48,271 bases of DNA from an uncultured Pseudomonadota bacterium (GTDB lineage: Bacteria; Bdellovibrionota_B; Oligoflexia; Oligoflexales; CAIMVM01). The stretch is from positions 1 through 48,271 of the forward strand of contig CAIMVM010000317.1 in NCBI GenBank assembly GCA_903844895.1, given 5' to 3'. Each line of letters begins with the position of its first letter. The first letter of the stretch is position 1. The notes under the pieces were generated by a model. It was given only the letters and a program-made list of their open reading frames with translations. It was not told where the DNA came from and did no database searches. The translations under genes were made by a program, and so were the position numbers. Shown in pieces: positions 8,876 to 15,639 of this stretch.

Positions 8876-9871
8876 ATGAAAAAGCAAATGTATTCGACGG
8901 CTCTTGTTTTCGCGATGGTGGCTTGTGGTAGCCAAAAATCAGACAAATCAGAAAATGCTCCAGAGCTTGATCAAGCTCAACTAGCATCTGAGTTTCAAAG
9001 CCTTCCCCAGGGAATGGTTGTTCGAGTTCCGGTTGACGCAAACGGAATGATGGCCACTACTGGTGTGGAAGTAAGAAACTATAATGGACAAGAAATTTCA
9101 GATTCCAATGTAAGTGAATTGCATAGTAACTTTGCGCAATTGCCCATAAATCCAGCCTACATGAATGGCGCTGATCAAAACTTCAGCAACATTAACTACC
9201 TCAATTTGGGTGGAAATGTGGGACAGGTTCCTGGAAAAGACGGCAAAGTAGGCCAAGCTCCAGGACAATATCCTGGTCAGTATCCTACAAAAGATGGCAA
9301 AGTAGGCCAAGCTCCAGGACAATATCCAGGTAAAGTAGGCCAAGCTCCAGGACAATATCCAGGTAAAGTAGGCCAAGCTCCAGGTCAATACCCAGGACAA
9401 TACTCTGGTAAAGTAGGCCAAGCTCCAGGTCAATACCCAGGACAATACTCTGGTAAAGTAGGCCAAGCTCCAGGACAGTATCCTACTCAGAGCCCTGGAA
9501 AAGGTAAGTATTCTTACGCGATTGGCAATGACGGCAGCATGTTCTATCCTCAATTTAACTCAGGATTTGATTCGAGCTACTATCGTTACAATCAGCAAAA
9601 TATCCAAAACAACTACTATTATGGCAACTTCCGACCGGTTTACAGAAGCAATATCTACTCTAACATGTACTGGTCTTACTATGTTCAACCATACCAGTAC
9701 TACACAGGCTCTCACTGCTACTTCTACTACCCACGTCCTTCTTGCGGTGGATACGGATACTGCAATCAGGGAAATTACGGCAACTATGGCAACCAAGGCA
9801 ACCATGGAAATAATGTTAACTACGGCAACAATGCTAACTTCGGTAACAATGCTAACTTCGGTAACTACTAA
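8876..9871 (+). CDS. repeat-rich, Tyr/Gly/Asn-rich lipoprotein
   Basis: A 331-residue lipoprotein. The signal ends in A-M-V-A-C with the lipid Cys at 17, and TTAGGAGG stands just before the ATG. Residues 18-112 form an acidic linker and a small conserved-looking region. Residues 113-207 hold six copies of GKVGQAPGQYP, spaced by GQYS, GQYPTKD or nothing. Residues 208-331 are very rich in Tyr, Asn and Gly and end in repeated YGN/FGN steps (NYGNNANFGNNANFGNY). Low-complexity PGQY and YGN proteins are typically surface-exposed and fibrous or adhesive. That role is an inference here. All repeat units are multiples of three bases, so recombination would change length without a frameshift. It is monocistronic, with a strong terminator. 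Confidence 0.85.
   Translation: MKKQMYSTALVFAMVACGSQKSDKSENAPELDQAQLASEFQSLPQGMVVRVPVDANGMMATTGVEVRNYNGQEISDSNVSELHSNFAQLPINPAYMNGADQNFSNINYLNLGGNVGQVPGKDGKVGQAPGQYPGQYPTKDGKVGQAPGQYPGKVGQAPGQYPGKVGQAPGQYPGQYSGKVGQAPGQYPGQYSGKVGQAPGQYPTQSPGKGKYSYAIGNDGSMFYPQFNSGFDSSYYRYNQQNIQNNYYYGNFRPVYRSNIYSNMYWSYYVQPYQYYTGSHCYFYYPRPSCGGYGYCNQGNYGNYGNQGNHGNNVNYGNNANFGNNANFGNY
9212..9497 (+). repeat. in-gene tandem repeat array, 33-bp core unit
   Basis: Six near-identical 33-bp units encode GKVGQAPGQYP (residues 123-133, 141-151, 152-162, 163-173, 178-188, 193-203). Two middle units are extended by 12 bases (GQYS). The DNA copies are nearly identical even at third positions (for example AAAGTAGGCCAAGCTCCAGG recurs), which suggests recent expansion or gene conversion. 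Confidence 0.9.
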
Positions 9872-9929
9872 TTCTGAAGCAGATTTTGGAACGGTGTGTT
9901 AACGGAATAAAATGAATTGACGATAATGG

Positions 9930-9968
9930 ATCCCAGCCAACTTAAAACTTGGCTGGGATTTTTTTTTG
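9930..9968 (+). terminator. intrinsic terminator after the repeat lipoprotein gene
   Basis: A perfect 11-bp stem (ATCCCAGCCAA 9930-9940, TTGGCTGGGAT 9949-9959) with an 8-base loop is followed by a run of nine T. Confidence 0.95.
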
Positions 9969-10214
9969 TTTTTGGGGCATCAAGTGCTTTTAATAATCTA
10001 AAAATGGACAAACTTGATATTTTTTGGGGGGATATGGGATTTTGTGAGTATTAATATAACAGTACAGTTCTGAGCTTGTGACTCCTCTATTTACGAACTC
10101 AGGAATAGTGGCTACATTAGAAGCGAACATTTTTTGTGAGATATCCCCATTACCAATGATACTTTTAAGTCGATTCAAGAGCTTCGCATTCAAGTACTTG
10201 GAAGAATCGCCCCA

Positions 10215-11444
10215 TTGCTGCTTATGTTTTACGCCGTTGCCTATTGGTGTTTTCACGAAACCAATGCCGCAAGAGTCTGTTTTTTCGCTTCTTTAGTCTC
10301 AACATTGCCTATTTTTGTTCCTTATCTAAGAAACTCTGCATTAGCTCTCACTAATTTCTTGCTCTTTGTTGGAAATCTTACCGTGTTTATGGTGGGAATG
10401 TATTTGGGGCCCTATGGGGTTGTTTTAGTCCCGTGGTGTATCATGCCGTATGTGATTCCTTTAATCATTCGAGACCGAAAGACAAAGCTCTTTTGGTGGA
10501 CCCTCACCACTATTGTATTGATACCTGTGTCTCTTCATTTTCTCGATGATTACAACCCTGCTTATTTCGATCTTTCGACTTTCTATAAATGGGCGTTAGT
10601 CAGCTTTTTTGGCCTTATTGTTATGTCGATCACGCTCATCAAGCTTTCCATGGAGATTGCTGGACGTTTTCAGAAGAATTTAATGGATTCCGAACACTCT
10701 ACCAAAATCCTTTTAAGTTGTTTGATACATGACATGAATAATAGTCTCTCGTTGATTCAGTTTTCTGAAGAAATGATTACCGCTCACAAAGATCAGCTGC
10801 AATCCCTCCCTCCTGTGGCGATAAGCTCGTTAAGTCGTGGTATTGAAAAGGCATTTGTTTTGGTAAAGCAAGTGAGCGATATGCACAAAATTCGCGCAGG
10901 CATTGCGACTCTAAAGCGAGAGAATTGCTGTCTAAAAGATCTCATTTCAGAAACCATAGAAGCGATGCGCCTCATGCTAGAAGCAAAGAACTTACAAGTT
11001 ACGTTTTTCGCTGAAGAAAGAAGTGCGCAAGTATGGACAAACCCTGGGATTTTAAAGATCAATATCCTTGAAAACATCATCTCGAATGCTATTAAATTTT
11101 CTTATTCTGGTGGCGAGATCAAAATGAATCTTGAGCACATTGGCAACTCATATTGGATCACGATAAGGGATTATGGGGTTGGTATGGAGACCGGAAAACC
11201 ATTAAAGAGAGAGCCTAGTGGTGCCGTCCAATCTACTCCAGGAACACGGGGGGAGACGGGTGCAGGGCTTGGAATGAGTATTATGAAATATTTTAGCGAC
11301 TTTATTGGGGTCCATATACATTCGAGAAGTTGGGTCGTGGAAAAAGATGGTGAGCCTGTGGGTACAGAGTTTAAGATTGAAGTTCCTATTCTAGACAAAG
11401 AGGAAGTTCAAAAGCCCCAAAATCGTGTTTCTAATTGGCCCTAA
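10215..11444 (+). CDS. membrane sensor histidine kinase
   Basis: Orphan sensor kinase. The N-terminal half (to about residue 145) has about five to six hydrophobic helices and no obvious extracellular domain. The H-box is 'SCLIHDMNNSLSL' with the phospho-His at 172. The ATPase has N-box 'ENIISNAIKFS', G1 'IRDYGVGM' and G2 'GETGAGLGMSIM'. No response regulator is adjacent. The start is uncertain. TTG 10215 has GGAAG upstream and ATG 10224 follows, but the same frame stays open and convincingly protein-like upstream to codon 10140 (reading '...SIQELRIQVLGRIAPLL') without any ATG, GTG or TTG, right after a TGA. Either a rare ATT/ATC start is used or the 5' end has been damaged. hemE follows 135 bases downstream. 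Confidence 0.88.
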   Translation: MLLMFYAVAYWCFHETNAARVCFFASLVSTLPIFVPYLRNSALALTNFLLFVGNLTVFMVGMYLGPYGVVLVPWCIMPYVIPLIIRDRKTKLFWWTLTTIVLIPVSLHFLDDYNPAYFDLSTFYKWALVSFFGLIVMSITLIKLSMEIAGRFQKNLMDSEHSTKILLSCLIHDMNNSLSLIQFSEEMITAHKDQLQSLPPVAISSLSRGIEKAFVLVKQVSDMHKIRAGIATLKRENCCLKDLISETIEAMRLMLEAKNLQVTFFAEERSAQVWTNPGILKINILENIISNAIKFSYSGGEIKMNLEHIGNSYWITIRDYGVGMETGKPLKREPSGAVQSTPGTRGETGAGLGMSIMKYFSDFIGVHIHSRSWVVEKDGEPVGTEFKIEVPILDKEEVQKPQNRVSNWP

Positions 11445-11579
11445 CTACTCTAAACTAGGGGGCTGGATAGCTGCAACAAGCACCCAAGCCCGTCCTAAGT
11501 TTGTTGGGATGGATGATGCAAGCATCTTGATTTTTTAAGAATTGAGTTTTCTGGGTTTGGTTGATTCATAGGAGTACAT

Positions 11580-12626
11580 ATGGTTAAGCCGATATTAAAA
11601 GCGTTACATGGGGAGAAGACTCAAGTCACCCCAGTTTGGTTTATGCGTCAAGCGGGTCGTTGTCTGCCGGAATATCGAGCGATCAAAGAAAAGATGAAGA
11701 CTTACGACATGTTTAGAACTCCAGATGTGGCCACAGAAATCACGTTGCAACCCTTAAAGCGCTTTCCTGTCGACGCGGCCATTGTATACGCGGATATTTT
11801 GCATATTCCTGATGCCTTGGGGTGCGGGCTCAGCTTTCAACCAGGAGATGGCCCTAAGTTTGCCCATGTGGTGAGAGCCAAGGAAGACCTAGCCATTTTG
11901 CGAGACCGGTTGAATCAAAAGGCAAAACTAGCTAGTGAGCTTTCCTTTGTAGGAGAGACACTTTCTAGAGTCAAACCTCAACTAGATAAACATCAAACAT
12001 TGATTGGATTTGCAGGCGCTCCGTGGACCGTTGCCAGCTATGTGGTGGAAGGGGGAAGTTCGGATCACTTTTTCAAAGTAAAAAGTTTAATGATGAAAGA
12101 TCCGTCAGTTTTTAAAGAACTAATGGAGATTTTAACTGAGGCTACCATCCCTTATCTTGAAATGCAGATTTCTGCTGGTGCGGAAGTGGTTCAGCTTTTT
12201 GAATCCTGGGGGGGGCAGGCCCTGGGACCAAGCATGTATAAAGAATTTTGCAGGCCTTATGTAGAACGAATCATTCGCCATATTTCGGCAAAAGTTCCTG
12301 TCATTCACTTCGTAAATCGCTCAGCTGGGATTTGGGATGAAGTAGTCACACTTCCAAGCCAAGGGGTCGGAATCGATTGGGCGCAACCCTTATCAAGGGT
12401 GGCACTGGATCCTAGAATGGCTAATCGCTGTATCCAGGGAAACTTAGATCCTATGTGGCTCTATGCCAACTGGGAAACCTTAAAAAGGGAAGCGCTTGAC
12501 GTTTTGAGAGCGGGTCGAAAGTTTGATGGTGGCTATATATTTAATGTGGGCCATGGTTTTACTCCAGATACTCCCATTGAAAGTATTTCTAAACTTGTAA
12601 ATTTAGTCCACCAGGAACAGGATTGA
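11580..12626 (+). CDS. hemE: uroporphyrinogen III decarboxylase
   Basis: Cytoplasmic enzyme of tetrapyrrole synthesis that decarboxylates the four acetate side chains of uroporphyrinogen III to give coproporphyrinogen III. The 348 residues match the usual length. The family signature 'PVWFMRQAGRCLPEYR' near the N-terminus carries the Arg residues that hold substrate carboxylates. 'GAPWTVASYVVEG', 'WGGQALGPSMY' and the C-terminal 'NVGHGFTPDTP' are also present. AGGAG lies 6 nt before the ATG. No other heme genes are nearby. Its stop TGA overlaps the ATG of the following SUI1-family gene by one base (TGATG), so the two are translationally coupled. Confidence 0.97.
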   Translation: MVKPILKALHGEKTQVTPVWFMRQAGRCLPEYRAIKEKMKTYDMFRTPDVATEITLQPLKRFPVDAAIVYADILHIPDALGCGLSFQPGDGPKFAHVVRAKEDLAILRDRLNQKAKLASELSFVGETLSRVKPQLDKHQTLIGFAGAPWTVASYVVEGGSSDHFFKVKSLMMKDPSVFKELMEILTEATIPYLEMQISAGAEVVQLFESWGGQALGPSMYKEFCRPYVERIIRHISAKVPVIHFVNRSAGIWDEVVTLPSQGVGIDWAQPLSRVALDPRMANRCIQGNLDPMWLYANWETLKREALDVLRAGRKFDGGYIFNVGHGFTPDTPIESISKLVNLVHQEQD

Positions 12627-13030
12627 TGAACGAAAAGAAAAAGCCTATTAGATTGGAGTGGCAAGGAGGGATTAAAGAATCCATCGCTCCCGGAGTTAAA
12701 AAGGTTGAAATTAGGACTGGAAGTTCGAACTCTGGGTCTAAAAAGACTGAGGAACAACCCAAATCCCATGACGTTGCTTTTCCGAAGAATGGCTTTAAGG
12801 CAAAGATAAGAAAAGAGCTCAAAGGCCGCTCTGGTCATCCGGTATTGGTGGTCTTTGGATTTACCCCCTACTCTCCTTCTAAAGAGCAGCTAACACTGAT
12901 ATGTTCCAAACTTAAATCAAGCTTGGGGTGCGGTGGCACGGTAGAAGAGTCTAATATTGTAATTCAAACCTTAAATGAAGATCGGCTCAAAGCCTTACTA
13001 GATAAATTACTACTGGAGCCTCAAAGCTAA
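12626..13030 (+). CDS. SUI1/eIF1-family translation factor (YciH-like)
   Basis: A 134-residue cytoplasmic protein. A basic, Ser-rich N-terminal tail of about 60 residues precedes a C-terminal eIF1/SUI1 fold. The family hallmark is 'SKLKSSLGCGGTVEESNI', matching the conserved L-K-x-x-L-G-x-G-G-x-x motif, and the closing helix is 'ALLDKLL'. In eukaryotes and archaea the family controls start-codon fidelity; E. coli YciH influences initiation on aberrant complexes. I use ATG 12626, because the TTG three bases earlier would read through hemE's stop region. It is coupled to hemE by the TGATG overlap. Confidence 0.9.
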   Translation: MNEKKKPIRLEWQGGIKESIAPGVKKVEIRTGSSNSGSKKTEEQPKSHDVAFPKNGFKAKIRKELKGRSGHPVLVVFGFTPYSPSKEQLTLICSKLKSSLGCGGTVEESNIVIQTLNEDRLKALLDKLLLEPQS

Positions 13031-13121
13031 ATCATCGCGCTAATTCCTGTTTTGATGCAAACGGTTCTTAGGCTTGAAAAGATTTTAGAGCCCATACTGA
13101 ATTTGGAGCGCGCGCTATGTA

Positions 13122-13139
13122 TCACACCAAGTGGTGTGA
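13122..13139. promoter_or_regulatory. 18-bp perfect dyad next to the recombinase gene
   Basis: TCACACCA-AG-TGGTGTGA has perfect 8-bp arms and a 2-bp centre, 26 bases beyond the 3' end of the serine recombinase gene. There is no T-run, so it is a poor terminator. A 2-bp centre is what a serine-recombinase crossover or a dimeric operator site could look like. Function is inferred. Confidence 0.4.
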
Positions 13140-13164
13140 CGCGGCTTTCAATTTAAAACCGCTG

Positions 13165-13776
13165 CTAGGAGACGGTTTCTTCTTTTAAAATTTTGGAAAT
13201 CGTTCCTAAAGAGATAGAAAGCTTACTGGAAATTTCCCTAAAGGTACACCCTTCAAGTTTGAGCTTTCGCGCTTCGGCAATAAGGTCGTCGTCGTATTTT
13301 TTGGGAGCTCCCAGCTTTACCCCCCTCTTTTTAGCTGCGTCTAATCCCGCTCTCACTCGCGCTACAATAGTGTCTCGCTCGATTTCTGCGATTTCAGCAA
13401 ATGCAGCCAGCATGGTTCTGCGAAAAGGGTTTTCGTGCCCCAAGTTTAAAACAGGTTGAGTTACGGAAATGAAGGCAACCCCAGCATCATCTAGGGATAG
13501 AATCATACGTATGGCTGTACTAGCATTACGAGAAAAACGATCCAATCGGTAAACCACTATCGTGTCGATTTGGCCTTTGAAAGCCGCATCCATAAGTGCT
13601 GTTAGGCCTGGGCGGTTGGTTGTTTTCCCTGAAATCCCTTCGTCTTTAAAAATGAGTGTTTTTTTAGGTTTTTTTGCAATTGGCAGATCTTCCATCCATT
13701 TTTCAACGGCCCCTTTTTGGCTGGCCAAGTCTTGCTTGTCTGTTGAAACTCGGTAATAAATGCCAATGTGTTTCAT
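13165..13776 (-). CDS. serine site-specific recombinase (resolvase/invertase family)
   Basis: A 203-residue small serine recombinase. The catalytic domain begins 'IGIYYRVSTDKQ' with the nucleophile Ser11. 'VVYRLDRFSRN' carries the conserved active-site Arg residues. The E-helix region runs through 'FAEIAEIERDTIVARVR', and 'GVKLGAPKK' links to a C-terminal helix-turn-helix 'EISSKLSISLGTISKIL'. Such proteins invert or resolve DNA between short crossover sites. The start is preceded by AAAGGGGGG. It is solitary: there is no transposase and no clear pair of long inverted repeats in the window. Imperfect similar strings (GCGGCTTTCAATTT near 13141, GCGCGCTTTCAAAC near 13806) flank the gene and might be remnants of sites, but the match is short. 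Confidence 0.93.
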   Translation of the reverse strand: MKHIGIYYRVSTDKQDLASQKGAVEKWMEDLPIAKKPKKTLIFKDEGISGKTTNRPGLTALMDAAFKGQIDTIVVYRLDRFSRNASTAIRMILSLDDAGVAFISVTQPVLNLGHENPFRRTMLAAFAEIAEIERDTIVARVRAGLDAAKKRGVKLGAPKKYDDDLIAEARKLKLEGCTFREISSKLSISLGTISKILKEETVS

Positions 13777-13841
13777 GAGAACCCCCCTTTCTAATATAAC
13801 CTGTTGCGCGCTTTCAAACTATATGGCGATAAGCCTCCCTG

Positions 13842-13875
13842 AAATAAAAAGTCCCTCGCTGGAGCAGCAAGGGAC
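13842..13875 (-). terminator. intrinsic terminator of the M28 peptidase gene
   Basis: On the minus strand, a stem of 9 pairs with one mismatch (GTCCCTTGCT ... AGCGAGGGAC, 13851-13875) is followed by TTTTTATTT. It lies 27 bases after the peptidase stop. Confidence 0.85.
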
Positions 13876-13902
13876 AAAAGGAGTCTTATGAAATTCAAGA
13901 AG

Positions 13903-15168
13903 TTATATCTTGCCTGCATAATGTGCAAAATAAGCTAAACCAAGTTTTGCAAATTCAGCAGCTAAGGGGAAATTCCCAGAATTGGCTGAGGTATCACCCG
14001 TGGTGTGGATTTTTTGGTTATAATTGGAAGCATCTTCAAATGGAAAAGCCGCCTTAAATCCGCGAGACGTCCAAGAACGGTGATCTGAGGTGCCTCCAAA
14101 AACTGCCTTTTCGCTGACAGGAAGTTTCTGATAATTGGTGACTAGTGTTTGAAGTTCCTTGTTAAGTGAAGGATTTGTGTCATTAGTTACAAACCACATA
14201 ATCAGGTCTTTAGATGTCTGATACAAATTCATGTCAAATTGGACCATAGAAACTACATTTACCTTTCGCTGCTGATAGTCTTTGGCCATATTGGCTGAAC
14301 CATAGAGGCCGGCTTCTTCAGCGGCATAGCCATGAATTTCAATCGTGCGGTCAAAGGTCCAGCCCGAATTCATTATAACTCTAAATACCTCTAAGTTCGT
14401 GGCTGTACCGGAAGCATTGTCATCAGCGCCAGGGGCCATGCCACCACGTTGACCTTGATTGATCGAGTCAATATGGCTTCCGATCACGACCACTTCATCG
14501 GGCTTGGTTTTTCCAAGAATTCTCACCCTAATATTATCCTGAGGGGAGTTTTGATTCTTAAAGAAGTCTATGCTTACATCGGATCTTCCCTTCGCAAGAG
14601 CTTCATAGCGTTCTTTTAAGAACGAAGGGACTTTTATGCCAGATTCACTTTTGTGATATCGTGTACCCATGTTTTCTAAATCGCTGACGTCTTTTTTGAT
14701 ATTATCCAAATCTACTTGGTTTTGCCCTTTTAAGACTTGGGGAAGAACATCCTTAGCTGAATAAATAGGCGTAGATGACGCCAAAAGCTCTCCTGATAAG
14801 TCTCTTTCTCCATCTAGTTTAATCACCATGCCGCAAGCGCCCAGACTTCCGTGCAGGGCTCCTGAAAGTCTTTCTGCTCTAGAATCCTGCATGCGCATTA
14901 AAGCAAAATCATGTTCAACGAACTGGACAACTGTCCCGTAGGTCTCTAACACGTCTTTGACATTTAGAAGGATCGGTAGTTTTACAATATAGAGATCTTT
15001 AAATTCTTTTTGATTTAAGCTATCTGCAGTTAAATTCTTAGTAAGACCCTTAAAGACTACATTTCCACCTAAAAAATGGTCTCCTTTAGGAGTGATCTGA
15101 AACTGATCACCTTCTGAGGCAGCAAGAATGGGAAGCAGGGCAAGGGCAGCTAGCGACATTTTTTTCAT
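13903..15168 (-). CDS. exported M28-family zinc aminopeptidase
   Basis: A 421-residue secreted peptidase. A signal peptide (MKKMSLAALALLPILAAS) is followed by a propeptide-like region, then an M28 domain with all five metal ligands in order. These are His232 in 'IGSHIDS', Asp249 in 'APGADDNASG', Glu284/285 in 'AEEAGLYGS' (base plus ligand), Asp312 in 'VQFDMN', and His388 in 'KIHTTGDTS'. The set matches Vibrio-type leucyl aminopeptidase, which removes N-terminal hydrophobic residues outside the inner membrane. AGGAG lies 7 nt before the ATG. A TTGTAT - 17 - AATATT promoter candidate lies about 80-110 bases upstream. It is a monocistronic unit with its own terminator. Confidence 0.93.
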   Translation of the reverse strand: MKKMSLAALALLPILAASEGDQFQITPKGDHFLGGNVVFKGLTKNLTADSLNQKEFKDLYIVKLPILLNVKDVLETYGTVVQFVEHDFALMRMQDSRAERLSGALHGSLGACGMVIKLDGERDLSGELLASSTPIYSAKDVLPQVLKGQNQVDLDNIKKDVSDLENMGTRYHKSESGIKVPSFLKERYEALAKGRSDVSIDFFKNQNSPQDNIRVRILGKTKPDEVVVIGSHIDSINQGQRGGMAPGADDNASGTATNLEVFRVIMNSGWTFDRTIEIHGYAAEEAGLYGSANMAKDYQQRKVNVVSMVQFDMNLYQTSKDLIMWFVTNDTNPSLNKELQTLVTNYQKLPVSEKAVFGGTSDHRSWTSRGFKAAFPFEDASNYNQKIHTTGDTSANSGNFPLAAEFAKLGLAYFAHYAGKI

Positions 15169-15337
15169 GAGAATGCTCCTTTGATGGATTCTGTCTAAGA
15201 CTAACGTTAACTGGCCGGCTAGTCAATATAGGTGGAAAATATTTTGTTTTTTTTGAGGGAATACAAGATTGAGTTTCCAGTTTTCCTTCCCACTTTGGGG
15301 TGCGAGTTCGTCTGGTGGGTCCTTTTCCTCTCAGTTT

Positions 15338-15513
15338 TAAAAACAGCGGCCCAGGTAAAACCTAGGCCGCCTCCCCCCTAATCGACTAGATGGTCATCTA
15401 ATCGTGCTTAGCAAACGATACCAAAATGCCGCAATGCCGACTTTTGGTCTATAGTATCAAGTGTTCTGTGGAACCTCAGGAAATCTGGTTGGTGCCGGTT
15501 TCGGCACCAACCA
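15338..15513 (-). ncRNA. candidate structured RNA ending in an intrinsic terminator
   Basis: Read on the minus strand, four stems follow in 176 bases of non-coding DNA. (1) A perfect 12-bp hairpin TGGTTGGTGCCG / CGGCACCAACCA with an AAAC loop (15513-15486). (2) A 7-bp ACCAAAA / TTTTGGT stem (15448-15420), extendable by GATAC/GTATC. (3) A 9-10-bp hairpin (15404-15383). (4) A 10-pair terminator stem GCGGCCTAGG / CCTGGGCCGC (15370-15346) followed by TGTTTTT. In stems 3 and 4 the only imperfect pair is C-A on the plus strand but G-U on the minus strand, which argues for minus-strand transcription. A TTAAGA - 16 - TAAATT promoter candidate lies upstream (about 15560-15590). It could be an independent small RNA, a structured 3' end of the glnN mRNA, or a leader/attenuator of the peptidase gene 170 bases downstream. 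It matches no RNA family I know. Confidence 0.5.
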
Positions 15514-15639
15514 CCAAGAGAGGTAACAACTGACATCTTGTGTCTCTTATGTTTAGTTTCTTAGAATTTAGCTCCTTTTTTTAGAGTCTTAACTTCTCCC
15601 CATTTTTTGTATCTTAAACCTGAATGCATCCCTCAGGAC

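Noticed and set aside
9212-9497. Possible CRISPR array
   Set aside because: Units are contiguous coding repeats without unique spacers of constant length, inside a clear lipoprotein gene.
9098-9553. 151-residue minus-strand open frame with repeated Leu/Ser/Trp units
   Set aside because: It is the antisense image of the GKVGQAPGQYP repeats; the plus-strand frame has the signal peptide, ribosome site and terminator.
11513-11537. Terminator between the histidine kinase and hemE (GATGC-AA-GCATC then T-run)
   Set aside because: Stem of only five pairs with a two-base loop and several bases before the T-run; too weak to list.
15486-15513. Simple terminator for glnN
   Set aside because: The 12-bp hairpin has no T-run on either strand; the actual terminator-like element is at 15338-15370, so the hairpin was treated as part of a larger structured RNA.
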